From an uncultured Bacteroidales bacterium (GTDB taxonomy: Bacteria > Bacteroidota > Bacteroidia > Bacteroidales > Bacteroidaceae), in contig CACZAN010000023.1 in NCBI GenBank assembly GCA_902779165.1, positions 1-63,011 on the forward strand: DNA of 63,011 nt, given 5' to 3'. Numbering within the stretch: the stretch's first letter is position 1; the number at the start of each line of letters is the position of its first letter. The translations under genes and the position numbers were made by a program. This document shows, piece by piece, positions 1-7,864 of this stretch. Under the pieces are notes generated by a model. The model searched no databases. It was not told the origin of the DNA and saw only the letters and a program-made list of their open reading frames with translations.

Positions 1-538
1 ACTATATATAAATATATAATATTTATTATATAGTGGCGGTTTTTGACAACCAGAAAACGATTTTGACAATTGACAATTGACAACATCATGACAACTTTTG
101 TAAAACGCAAAAATATAAAAACAAGAAAATGAATGATTTAAGCATATTTTTGAAAAAAGTTGCCAAAACATTCGTGAACCGCAATGGAAATGTCGTACCT
201 TTGCAGTGTCAAAAGGGAAGACCTATCGGTAATGTATAATTGATAATTGATAATGTATAATTAGGCTGCGCGCGAAGCCGATTGACATTTGAGATTTGAG
301 CTTGACATCTCTGGGGCCAAACTGATGACAGAGCGCTCTTTACAATTAACAATTAACAATTAACAATTAACCATTAACCATGAACTGTAGTCTCTGCGAC
401 GACAAACTATAGTTACTCGTGCAACAAACTATAGTTCCCGCGCCCGACGACCCCAATGGAAATATTGAAAATTGAAAATTGAAACCCTCGCCCCCTGCCC
501 CTTGCCTCTTGAACTCTTGAACCCTCGCCCCTCGCCCC
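1..538. other. AT-rich gene-free segment with short tandem words
   Basis: I see no convincing gene here. The first 40 bp are almost pure A/T. Short words recur in tandem: ttgacaa near 62-83, an aatgtataattgat-type word at 229-262, aacaatt at 342-375, and fragments of gaaaattgaaa and cccctcgcccctt at 462-540. A promoter-like TACCTTTG lies at 196-203 but no open frame follows it. The order of elements after that box (tandem AT word, then ggctgcgcgcg, then gacatttga) matches the leader of the HU-like gene at the far end of the window. The segment may therefore be the remains of, or a diverged copy of, that kind of leader. Confidence 0.5.
196..203 (+). promoter_or_regulatory. Promoter -7 box TACCTTTG, orphan
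   Basis: This fits the Bacteroidetes TAnnTTTG -7 element. It sits inside a 23-bp stretch (193-215) that is identical to 62414-62436, the promoter of the HU-like gene at the window end. No gene follows it for about 700 bp on this strand, so its product is unknown. Confidence 0.45.
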
Positions 539-758
539 TTGACACAAAGAAGCCGCACTGATGATGTGATGAGAACTCCGAGTATGAATGATTTGAGTGC
601 CCACACCCTTTGTAATCTGCCGGCCTCCGTGAAGAGGTTACCCTGTGAAGGGCGCAGCCCGCCATTGGAATGTAGAACGTTCTCGGTTTCCTTAATGTAA
701 TTGATGAGTCTCCCGATCTAATCAGTGCGGCTATGTTTTGTTAGCGAAAGTGTCAAAG
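539..758 (-). ncRNA. Structured RNA, candidate 6S RNA
   Basis: On the minus strand a roughly 220-nt segment folds back on itself. The 5' arm CTTTGACAC (750-758) pairs with GTGTCAAG near 538-545, and AGCCGCACTGAT (721-732) pairs perfectly with ATCAGTGCGGCT (551-562). Inside these closing helices are shorter hairpins such as GGGCTGCGCCC and CCTCTTCACGGAGG, and GGGAGACTC opposite GAGTTCTC. A TATCTTTG promoter box lies just upstream at 777-784. A long, closed, unbranched-ended rod of about 200 nt with its own promoter is the shape expected for 6S RNA (ssrS), the RNA polymerase-binding regulator. The identity is inferred from shape and size only. Another structured RNA is possible. Confidence 0.5.
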
Positions 759-776
759 AACGTTGGTTTTCGAGTG

Positions 777-784
777 CAAAGATA
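777..784 (-). promoter_or_regulatory. Promoter -7 box TATCTTTG for the structured RNA
   Basis: CAAAGATA on the plus strand reads TATCTTTG on the minus strand and matches the Bacteroidetes TAnnTTTG box. It lies about 20 nt upstream of the 5' arm of the closing helix of the candidate 6S-like RNA. Confidence 0.5.
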
Positions 785-922
785 GGGCGCACGGCAATTC
801 TTTGCAAATTTTTTTGGAAATAATTTACAAAGTAGGGCTATATTGAAAAGTTTCTGCCCGAAAATTTGCATACGTGGAAATTTTTTGTTTACTTTGACCC
901 GCATTTTGGCGTTTTTTGAACT

Positions 923-1645
923 ATGGGAATAGCTTCTTATATCATTCTTGCAGCGGCGTTGCTGCCTGCTGTCATCCTGATGCTGCTGATTCTGCGGCGC
1001 GATCACGAGCATCCTGAGCCTCCGTCCATGCTGATCAAGGCTTTCTTCATGGGTGTGGCGTCGGTGCCCGCATCGCTGCTCATCTCCACCCCGGTCGTGC
1101 AGTCGGGTCTGTTGCCCGATGGCTACACGGATGCTTTCACGGCGGTGTTGTACAGCTTCGGTGCAGCGGCTATTCCCGAGGAGTGTGCGAAGCTGCTGAT
1201 GCTGTGGCTGTTTCTGAGAAAGAACAAGGAGTTCGACGAGCACCTCGACGGCGTGGTGTATGCCGTGTGTGTGGGTCTGGGCTTCGCCGCCACGGAGAAT
1301 GTGATGTATCTCTTCAATGCGGGCGAGGACTGGTTGGGCACGGCCATTGCCCGTGGCCTGCTGGCGGTGCCTGGGCATTTCTTCTTCGCCGTGCTGATGG
1401 GGTATTACTACAGCCTGGTGCACTTCGGCCACAATTCGCAGCGCAACCGCATCTTCGTCCTGGCGGCTCCAGTACTGGCCCACGGCATCTACGACGCGCT
1501 GTGCATGGCATCGGAGGTGTCGCCCGGCATGGAGGCACTGCTGGTGATCACGCTGCTGCTTTTCTGCAACGAACTGCGCAAGCTGGGCACGCGACATATC
1601 CGCGAGCTGGTGGAGGCCGACAAGACGTATCGTCATAACATCTGA
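923..1645 (+). CDS. PrsW-family intramembrane metalloprotease
   Basis: The 240-residue protein is almost wholly hydrophobic, with about seven to eight membrane segments. It carries the marks of the PrsW/CAAX-like family: a PEECAKL element near residues 87-93 (the paired glutamates), GLGFAATEN near 113-121, a membrane-embedded histidine in PGHFFFAVLMGYYY, and LAHGIYD near 187-193. Family members cut membrane proteins, classically anti-sigma factors. The next operon downstream encodes a sigma factor and a one-TM protein that could be a substrate, but this is only suggested by proximity. The ATG follows a weak TACTTTG-like box near 890-896. The family call is firm; the substrate is unknown. Confidence 0.85.
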   Translation: MGIASYIILAAALLPAVILMLLILRRDHEHPEPPSMLIKAFFMGVASVPASLLISTPVVQSGLLPDGYTDAFTAVLYSFGAAAIPEECAKLLMLWLFLRKNKEFDEHLDGVVYAVCVGLGFAATENVMYLFNAGEDWLGTAIARGLLAVPGHFFFAVLMGYYYSLVHFGHNSQRNRIFVLAAPVLAHGIYDALCMASEVSPGMEALLVITLLLFCNELRKLGTRHIRELVEADKTYRHNI

Positions 1646-1651
1646 ATAAGG

Positions 1652-1818
1652 AAGGTTAAGATGTTTAAGATGTTTAAGAGTTTAAGATGTTTAAGAGTTT
1701 AAGAAGTTTAAGAAACCTGAAACTTGAACCTTGAACCTCTTGAACATTGAACCTCTTGAACTTCTTGAACCCTTAAACCCCTTAAACCTCTTAAACCCTT
1801 AAACCCCTTGAACCCTGA
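1652..1818. repeat. Low-complexity word array able to form a long hairpin
   Basis: After prsW, copies of 'gtttaaga(t)' run from about 1655 to 1712. These are followed from about 1722 to 1815 by copies of 'cttgaacc' and 'cttaaacc'. The second set is the reverse complement of the first, so the roughly 165 bp can fold into one long imperfect stem. It fills most of the gap before the sigma factor gene and may act as a transcription end. Its origin is probably slippage or duplication of a short word. Confidence 0.6.
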
Positions 1819-1884
1819 ATGAATATTTTCCGAAGTTTTTTTTCTTTTTGTGGGTCACCGATGGACGCCTTCTGACATCAACAC

Positions 1885-2544
1885 ATGAAAATGCTCACCC
1901 AACCGATGAAGAAATGGTCTGACATAGAAATGGTTGAAGCCGTGGCGCGACAGGATGTGGCCATGATGGAGCGCTTCTACCGCGACAGCAAGTCGTACTT
2001 CCGCAACCATGCGGGAGCCTTCTTCCTGCACGACGACCAGCTGGACGACATCTTCCAGGAGGCGATGGTTCACCTGTGGCGCGAGATCGAGACGCGGCGC
2101 ATCGTAGTGTGCGACGGAGTGCTCTGCCGACAGGTGGAAGGGCAGGCAGTGCCGATGACCAGTAATCTCTACACCTTCCTGCTGGCCATTGCCAAGCGCA
2201 AGCACTGGGAACAGCTACGCAAGGATTCGCGACTGCAGCTGACCGACGAGCCTGCCGTGCTCGACGCACTGGACCGCAACCGCATGAGCGACGACGACAC
2301 CGAGGTGAAGGAGCTGCAGGAGACGCGAGAGGGCATTGTGGCCGACGCCGTGCTCGGCATGAGCGACCGCTGCCGACAGATACTGACGCTCTTCTATTAC
2401 GAGCAACGCACGCTGGACGAGATCCTGGCACTGCGAAGCGAGAACACCTCCAAGGTGGGACTGAAGACCAGCAAGTACAAGTGTATGCAGCGGTTGAGGG
2501 AACAGGTGAAGGAGCGATTCGCACGACTGCACCTGAGCATCTGA
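1885..2544 (+). CDS. RNA polymerase sigma factor, sigma-70/ECF-like
   Basis: The 219-residue protein has an ECF-type layout. Region 2 includes DDIFQEAMVHLWREIE near residues 52-67, the -10/core-binding helix, and a C-terminal region 4 follows (about 165-205: GMSDRCRQILTLFYYEQRTL...). Region 4 is less canonical than usual, because the recognition helix contains a 'LRSENTSKVGLKTSKYKCMQRLR' segment in place of the normal short HTH. The linker between them (about 75-150) is longer than in typical ECF factors. The next gene starts 49 bp downstream and encodes a one-TM protein, the usual arrangement for a sigma factor and its membrane partner. The start could also be a nearby ATG, since three in-frame ATGs lie within eight codons. 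Confidence 0.8.
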   Translation: MKMLTQPMKKWSDIEMVEAVARQDVAMMERFYRDSKSYFRNHAGAFFLHDDQLDDIFQEAMVHLWREIETRRIVVCDGVLCRQVEGQAVPMTSNLYTFLLAIAKRKHWEQLRKDSRLQLTDEPAVLDALDRNRMSDDDTEVKELQETREGIVADAVLGMSDRCRQILTLFYYEQRTLDEILALRSENTSKVGLKTSKYKCMQRLREQVKERFARLHLSI

Positions 2545-2593
2545 GAGAGTAACAACGTAAAAAAAACTACTAACGGAAAAAAGGAGTAACAGA

Positions 2594-3007
2594 ATGAAAG
2601 ACATTTACACACCCAAAGAGACACCCGAGCGCCTGGATGCGCTCGATGAACTTATTGTCCAGGAGCTGGGCAGGCAGCAGCAGTTGCGCGATATGATGAA
2701 ACAGTGGGACGGCCAACAGACAACCGAGGGCAGCGAACAGACGGCCATCTGCCGCGAACAGGCTGCCGAAGAGAAACGCCGCCGTGCACGCCGACTGCGC
2801 CTGATGCCCATCGTCTCCAACATCCTCTCCGTGGCCGCACTGATGACCGTAGGCTTCATCCTCCAGGCGCTGATTCCGAAGAGTGCCGTGACCACCGTCA
2901 CCAACAGCACAGCCACCGACATCGAACAGGTCCTCCCCACCACACCGTCCTCCACAGCCGTACAGACACCCGTTGCCGTGCCGGCGGACAGCGCTGCAGC
3001 TGAGTAG
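2594..3007 (+). CDS. One-TM protein, possible anti-sigma partner
   Basis: The 137-residue protein has a charged N-terminal cytoplasmic part rich in Gln/Glu/Arg (about 1-72). One membrane helix follows (about 73-93, NILSVAALMTVGFILQALIP), then a short Ser/Thr/Pro/Ala-rich tail (about 95-137). It shows no domain I recognise. Its position right behind the sigma factor and its N-in topology with a cytosolic coil suggest an anti-sigma role, by analogy only. The ATG is preceded by a clear AAGGAG (2581-2586) seven bases upstream, which is unusual here because most genes in the window lack a Shine-Dalgarno sequence. Confidence 0.6.
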   Translation: MKDIYTPKETPERLDALDELIVQELGRQQQLRDMMKQWDGQQTTEGSEQTAICREQAAEEKRRRARRLRLMPIVSNILSVAALMTVGFILQALIPKSAVTTVTNSTATDIEQVLPTTPSSTAVQTPVAVPADSAAAE

Positions 3008-3221
3008 GAACCACATCCTACGCAAAATGCACCCATGTTTTTTGAATTTTAAGCGTCATGACTGATTCACAAATAAACCTTGTGCAATTTTTTTATGCAA
3101 CGCCGTGCCAACCCCTACCTTCGTACCCCATTTTTTACCTTATTACCTGTTAAATAACATAAAAACGGCCTTTTCTTAAAAAAAACAAACACAAAATAAC
3201 AACAATAACAAAAATTATTCC

Positions 3222-3229
3222 TATTTTTG
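3222..3229 (+). promoter_or_regulatory. Promoter -7 box TATTTTTG for the MNT/HEPN pair
   Basis: The box fits TAnnTTTG and lies 32 bp upstream of the ATG of the nucleotidyltransferase gene, in an A-rich stretch. Confidence 0.45.
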
Positions 3230-3261
3230 CAGCGCAATATCGTAAGAATTGCACCTAAAGC

Positions 3262-3564
3262 ATGAAGACAAGGCAAGAATACATAGACATTCTCAGAAGT
3301 CACGCCAGTGAACTGAAGAATGAATTTGGAATTACCTATATGAGGTTGTTCGGTTCCGTCGCCAAGGACTCTCACGGCAGCGGTAGCGATGTAGACCTCT
3401 TTGTCATTATGCCTCCAAAAGCATACTTGCTCTGTGCTGCTGCGGATTATCTGGAATCCATCTTAGGCGTAAGCGTGGATCTAATCCGAAAGCACAGCAA
3501 CATGCGACCATTCTTCCTGAACCAGATTAACAAATATGGAATCGATATCTTCGGACAAGCTTGA
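3262..3564 (+). CDS. MntA-type nucleotidyltransferase, antitoxin-like
   Basis: The 100-residue protein is a minimal nucleotidyltransferase. The motif GSVAKDSHGSGSDVDLFV (about residues 31-48) carries the GS and the metal-binding D-x-D of the polymerase-beta superfamily. It overlaps the next gene, a HEPN protein, by 29 bp, the standard arrangement of MNT-HEPN toxin-antitoxin pairs. In characterised pairs the MNT protein AMPylates the HEPN toxin and blocks its RNase activity. The function here is inferred from that precedent. The length is normal for the family. Confidence 0.8.
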   Translation: MKTRQEYIDILRSHASELKNEFGITYMRLFGSVAKDSHGSGSDVDLFVIMPPKAYLLCAAADYLESILGVSVDLIRKHSNMRPFFLNQINKYGIDIFGQA

Positions 3565-3925
3565 GGTCATATTGGACACCTTGCATCAGATAGAAGAAAC
3601 CATCGAAAACCTGATGCGATGGAATCATGGAATCACAGACATGAATGACTTGCTAAAGTCACCCGGTGGCGTGCAAGACCTTGCGGGCAACTGTATGGCC
3701 ATCATGGCTATTGGAGAAGGCTTCAGGAAGATAGACAAGACGACAGACGGACAACTCTTACCTCTTAGGCCTGAGATTCCCTGGCATCAAGTCTTTGGAC
3801 TGAGAAACAGGATTGCACATGGTTATTTCGACATAGACATCGATATCATATCAGAAGTCGTCAACGATGACTTACAACCATTGTTAGAAGCTACACATTA
3901 TTTCATTAAATACTTTAGAAACTAA
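3536..3925 (+). CDS. HEPN-domain protein, HepT-like toxin
   Basis: The 129-residue, mostly helical protein has the HEPN RNase signature R-x4-H as RNRIAHGYF near residues 92-100, followed by the acidic DIDIDIISEVV segment usual for the HepT (DUF86) group. Its start lies inside the preceding nucleotidyltransferase gene, so the two are translationally coupled. The expected role is an RNase toxin held inactive by its partner. Such pairs are common on mobile islands, but no other mobile-element gene is adjacent here. Confidence 0.8.
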   Translation: MESISSDKLEVILDTLHQIEETIENLMRWNHGITDMNDLLKSPGGVQDLAGNCMAIMAIGEGFRKIDKTTDGQLLPLRPEIPWHQVFGLRNRIAHGYFDIDIDIISEVVNDDLQPLLEATHYFIKYFRN

Positions 3926-3989
3926 GTCAATGACATAGCAATTTCAACCCGGCAGACAAATCCCTAAACGGATGAGCTGCCACAAAATC

Positions 3990-4245
3990 CCCCCGTGCTA
4001 ATCCTCGAAAGAGGAGCGGCACAAAATCTTTTTGCTCAATTTCTCTGCCGAACTACCACCTCGAAAGAGTTTATACGAGCAAACACTAATCCGAGTTGGA
4101 GTATGCGCAAAGCGCAGACGTCTCCATAACGGATTAGAGGCTGTGGTAGGCCTGGCAGAGTATACGGCAGGTCTGCGCCTACTCTGTGTCCACACCTCAG
4201 GACTGCCCTCGGGCAAAGGTCAGTGCCGACCGACCATTGAAATCG
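3990..4245 (+). promoter_or_regulatory. Structured leader upstream of the 962-residue secreted protein
   Basis: The 365 bp between the HEPN gene and the next start holds no convincing gene but is full of hairpins. CCTCGAAAGAGG (4003-4014) and CTCGAAAGAG (4060-4069) both close on a GAAA tetraloop. CTAATCCG (4086-4093) pairs with CGGATTAG (4130-4137), enclosing GGAG/CTCC and GCGC-aaa-GCGC. A further GGCAGAGTATACGGCAGGTCTGC-type fold follows near 4157. The nesting suggests an RNA with a defined shape, either a leader of the downstream gene or a separate small RNA. I do not recognise a known riboswitch. Confidence 0.4.
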
Positions 4246-4290
4246 AAATTAGTAACTAACTATTAATAACTAAAAACAACTAAAAAACTT

Positions 4291-7179
4291 ATGAGAAAAC
4301 TACTACTTTTAATTACGGCTCTGCTGACACTGGGTGTGAGCGGGGCATGGGCAGATGTCACCGTCAAAATCAATGATCAAACTGATTTAGATGGTATTAC
4401 TAATCAAAGCACATCGGAAGCGACTGCGACTCACAAATATGGTGTGTTCTCTGGTTCAGATGTTGCGAACACTCCTTATTATACGACTTTCACGACTAAT
4501 GAGACGGCTGGAGTCGCAGGTCTTATAGTTTCCACTACGGCTAAAATGATTAAACCAACACATGTTGCAAGTGGTTATGCTGGTTATGGACATGTGTTTG
4601 CAATTTATCCTGCTGATGACAATACGAACACCTATACCTTTACGATAACAGCCCCTAGTGGTTATTATATTAAGAGTTATTCTTTTAAAGCAATTAGTAC
4701 TAGTTCTTCTGGCACTTTCAATATCAGCACTGTTGTCGGAGGGACTGCGACACCAGTATCATCTACACTTACGCAGTTCTCTGCTACTGTAAATGCTACT
4801 AGTGCTGCTTTTACCGTAAAAAGGAATCAGACTGGAACAGCTAAAATGCTCTGCCTTTCTCAGTTTTTTGTTACCCTTTCTTCCACAGTGCCAACATACG
4901 ATGGTAGTTATACAGCACTGAATATTAACAATACAACAGGAGAATTTGCTCATGACGCATGTTCAAATACCAGTTCAACGAGCTGGTATTGTAGATGGAA
5001 TTCAACGAGTACTCCTGCTGGATTAGCTTTGCAAACAGGAACTTATAATAATATGGCGTGGAATGCAGGAAAGTCTGCTATTGATCTTCATTCTTCTTAT
5101 AATCCAACATATACCATTACCGCTCCTTCAGGTTATTTGATTGCGGGATACATGATTACCATTCATTCGGGAGCTGCAACCAGTATTACACCTTCGGGTT
5201 ATGGATCTGCTGCAATATCGACAGATGCTTCGAATCCTACATATTTGTATGTGACAGATATTAATGCGAAGACTGCCTCGTTTAAGCGTACTGGTCCAAG
5301 TACAGATGGCTATGCAACATCATTTATAGTTTATTTAAAGGAGGCCGTAGAAATAACCTACGTGGTAAAGAACAGCGGAGGAACAGAGATTTTCAGATCT
5401 GAAGCTATAGAGACCTGGCCTGGAACTGCAATTACTACGTTGCCGTCTGAGTTCAAACGTGATTTCTGCTCTTATAATGAGGTTAGTGAAACAGCTGATG
5501 TTGCTAAAGAGATAAACTTTACCGCCACATGGGAATTCCCATTTGAAATATCTGATACTTATGCGGGTGCTCATTGGTACGATATGTCGATTCGTTCAAC
5601 CTGGTATGTGACTAGTGACAAAACCGAGGGCGGTGCTCTTAAAACTGTTAATGCAAATGCTTTAGGACTTGCTACAGACCCCTATCAGTGGGCGTTCGTA
5701 GGTAATCCTTATAATCTTAAGTTATATAATAAGGATAAAGGCGAAGACTATGTTTATGCATGGACAGCAGCTTCAAATGAGAATATCCCGGCCTTCGTTG
5801 ATGCTGCAACAGGAAATTCATGGACGATTAAGCGCAGCACGGCTACTGGCTACACAAATGCATTCATGCTTACGATTCCAGATTATGGCTATCAGGTGAA
5901 TCAATTTGGTGGTGAGGGCGGTTTGCTGAAGATTTGGAATAGTACAACAACGGCAGATGCAGGCAGTGCTTTCAAGGTGTTTGATGTGCCTGATGATTTC
6001 GCAGAGTATGTCACCTCTGAGATTGCTCCTTACATGGAAAACTCCGCTACTTATTTCAACTGGACGGATGATGCACGCTCCGCTATAGGTTACGATGCAA
6101 GCTACAAGACGACTTGTACTTATGCGAAATATGCTGAAATGAAAAATGCGTTAACGACTGCATTAAGTGACCTTAGTGACAAAGTAAACTATCCTCCAAC
6201 AGGTTATTATCGTTTGCATAATCTTCAGCATACTACGAAGTATCTTGGTCAAGAGGGCCTTTTAGCCGCATTTACAGATAATAATAAGGCAAACACAGTT
6301 GTGAAGTTGACAAAGCATTCTACAACAAATACGTATACCATCCAAATACAAGGTAAGTACATTCAAGCACCTGACGGGATATCTACGGGAGGTTATCAGG
6401 TGGAAACAGGCAATGACGAGGTATGGTTTACACCAACTGTGAACACTATAGGTTATGCAGCGTTTTCTGCTGGCACTAGTGACTATAACTACATTCACTG
6501 TAATGGCTCATCTGCAATTGTAGGTTGGGATTCCGGTGCCAACGCATCCCACTGGGCAGTTGAGGATGCTTCCTCTTTCACCGGTACACTTACCAATGCC
6601 AAAGACAAGAGTGGCGCTACTAGTAGCTATGCTACACTCTGCGTACCCTTCAATATCACGGGCATTACTGGTGCAAGTGCCTACATTCCTACTATTGATG
6701 GCAGCTATCTGACGATGGGTGAAGGTGCAACTACGATTGCAGCTGGCACTCCCGTGATTCTCGTAGGCGAAGAAAATGCAGGCAGCTACACGGCTACTAT
6801 TGGTAGTGATTACGTTACATCGCCCGTTGCTGCTTCTGGCTCAAATGCTCTGTCGGGTACCTTCACAAGCATTGCACTCGACTGCACTGCCGCTACAGGA
6901 ACGAACTACGTACTGGGCTTCGATAGCGACAATGACAACCGCATCGGCTTCTATCACGTGGCCAACGCTTCCTTCCCGCTCAAGGCTAACCGTGCATACC
7001 TGACACTTGGTGGCGGTGGTGTCAAGGGCTTCGCCATCAGCTTCGACGAGACTGCTGTTACGTCCTTGAAGGATGGTCAGACGAAGGACAATGCAATCTT
7101 CAACCTCGCTGGTCAGCGTGTCAGCAAGGCCAATAAGGGCATCTACATCGTGGGTGGCAAGAAAGTGGTCGTGAAGTAA
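4291..7179 (+). CDS. Large secreted protein with C-terminal sorting-like tail
   Basis: The 962-residue protein begins with a clear signal peptide (about 1-21, ending ...SGAWA). The body is rich in Ser, Thr, Gly and Tyr and looks like a chain of beta-sandwich domains. One stretch near 770-910 starts 'SYATLCVPFNITG' and is typical of Bacteroidales surface proteins. The end (about 935-962, IFNLAGQRVSKANKGIYIVGG) is the short tail seen on two other secreted proteins in this window. No catalytic motif is visible, so a binding or adhesive role is possible but unproven. The first three quarters are clearly more A/T-rich than the last quarter, which suggests a mosaic gene. A start at 4291 fits the signal peptide. 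Confidence 0.7.
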   Translation: MRKLLLLITALLTLGVSGAWADVTVKINDQTDLDGITNQSTSEATATHKYGVFSGSDVANTPYYTTFTTNETAGVAGLIVSTTAKMIKPTHVASGYAGYGHVFAIYPADDNTNTYTFTITAPSGYYIKSYSFKAISTSSSGTFNISTVVGGTATPVSSTLTQFSATVNATSAAFTVKRNQTGTAKMLCLSQFFVTLSSTVPTYDGSYTALNINNTTGEFAHDACSNTSSTSWYCRWNSTSTPAGLALQTGTYNNMAWNAGKSAIDLHSSYNPTYTITAPSGYLIAGYMITIHSGAATSITPSGYGSAAISTDASNPTYLYVTDINAKTASFKRTGPSTDGYATSFIVYLKEAVEITYVVKNSGGTEIFRSEAIETWPGTAITTLPSEFKRDFCSYNEVSETADVAKEINFTATWEFPFEISDTYAGAHWYDMSIRSTWYVTSDKTEGGALKTVNANALGLATDPYQWAFVGNPYNLKLYNKDKGEDYVYAWTAASNENIPAFVDAATGNSWTIKRSTATGYTNAFMLTIPDYGYQVNQFGGEGGLLKIWNSTTTADAGSAFKVFDVPDDFAEYVTSEIAPYMENSATYFNWTDDARSAIGYDASYKTTCTYAKYAEMKNALTTALSDLSDKVNYPPTGYYRLHNLQHTTKYLGQEGLLAAFTDNNKANTVVKLTKHSTTNTYTIQIQGKYIQAPDGISTGGYQVETGNDEVWFTPTVNTIGYAAFSAGTSDYNYIHCNGSSAIVGWDSGANASHWAVEDASSFTGTLTNAKDKSGATSSYATLCVPFNITGITGASAYIPTIDGSYLTMGEGATTIAAGTPVILVGEENAGSYTATIGSDYVTSPVAASGSNALSGTFTSIALDCTAATGTNYVLGFDSDNDNRIGFYHVANASFPLKANRAYLTLGGGGVKGFAISFDETAVTSLKDGQTKDNAIFNLAGQRVSKANKGIYIVGGKKVVVK

Positions 7180-7218
7180 ATGAACATGATTAGTAAAATT
7201 TTAAATTCAAATAAGACA

Positions 7219-7401
7219 ATGAAAAAGACATATAAAACTCCTGCCGTTAACGTTGTAGAGGTAGAATTACATAGCCCGTTTATGAACAATATGTCCGTAA
7301 GTTCGAATGAAATAAGCGCGGAAGACGCAGGCCTCGTCAAGGGCGAATCCTCATCCCGTTCCCGCTACAGCGTATGGGACGATGACTGGAGTGCAGAGTA
7401 A
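7219..7401 (+). CDS. Small Bacteroidales peptide (about 60 residues)
   Basis: I place the start at the ATG at 7219 (MKKTYKTPAVNVVEVEL...) rather than at 7180, because many short Bacteroidales proteins begin 'MKK-x-Y-x-x-P-x-hydrophobic-x-V'. The peptide has 60 residues, no signal sequence, a Ser/Glu-rich middle and an acidic aromatic end (YSVWDDDW). It directly follows the large secreted protein and is followed by a terminator, so the two are probably co-transcribed. The function is unknown. The layout (conserved leader-like N-terminus, variable middle, short tail) recalls peptide precursors, but no modifying enzyme is nearby. Confidence 0.6.
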   Translation: MKKTYKTPAVNVVEVELHSPFMNNMSVSSNEISAEDAGLVKGESSSRSRYSVWDDDWSAE

Positions 7402-7458
7402 CTCCGGTTTCCCAATGACTCTATAATCACCATTTAGAGTAAGTATTTTTTTCTCTCC

Positions 7459-7493
7459 GAGAGGCTGGACTGCAAAGTTCGGCCTCTCTTTTT
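7459..7493 (+). terminator. Intrinsic terminator
   Basis: GAGAGGC pairs with GCCTCTC around a short G/C-extended loop, and the stem is followed at once by five T. It closes the unit of the secreted protein and the small peptide. Confidence 0.8.
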
Positions 7494-7611
7494 CGTTCGC
7501 CCGTAAGCATCCGATAAACGGCAGGCATTAGTACCTATTTATAACAAGAGCAGCTACAATCCTATTCGACTGTAGCTGCTGTTGTACTTTCGCAAGTAGT
7601 TATTGTGATTA

Positions 7612-7799
7612 TCAAGAATTAGAGAATTAAGTTTCGCCAGGCGAACTGTGTATAATGTATAATTGATAATGTATAATGTATAATTGATAATTGATAATGT
7701 ATAATGTATAATTGGGCTGGCAAAAGAATTCTTGTCATTCTCAATTCGTTTGCTATTATTTGCATATTGAGAGAAATTCTCTAATTCTCTAATTCTTGA
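7612..7799. repeat. 18-bp inverted repeats bounding an AT-rich tandem array
   Basis: TCAAGAATTAGAGAATTA (7612-7629) and its exact reverse complement (7782-7799) enclose about 150 bp made mainly of tandem aatgtataattgat-type words (about 7647-7712). No gene lies inside. Just before it, AGCAGCTACA (7549-7558) pairs with TGTAGCTGCT (7571-7580). The block could be a small non-coding mobile unit or simply slippage-derived sequence. No target-site duplication is obvious. Confidence 0.5.
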
Positions 7800-7864
7800 C
7801 AGCGATAAATTACCTGACAGACAACAAGTTGCCTACAAGCGAAACTTGAGACCTGAGAAGGTGA

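Noticed and set aside
367-665. Several overlapping 60-80-codon minus-strand frames
   Set aside because: They read through the tandem words and the structured RNA, and none has a plausible start or protein-like composition.
4032-4259. A 75-codon frame before the large secreted protein
   Set aside because: It runs through the hairpins of the leader, has no start signal and an unlikely composition. I treat the region as structured RNA.
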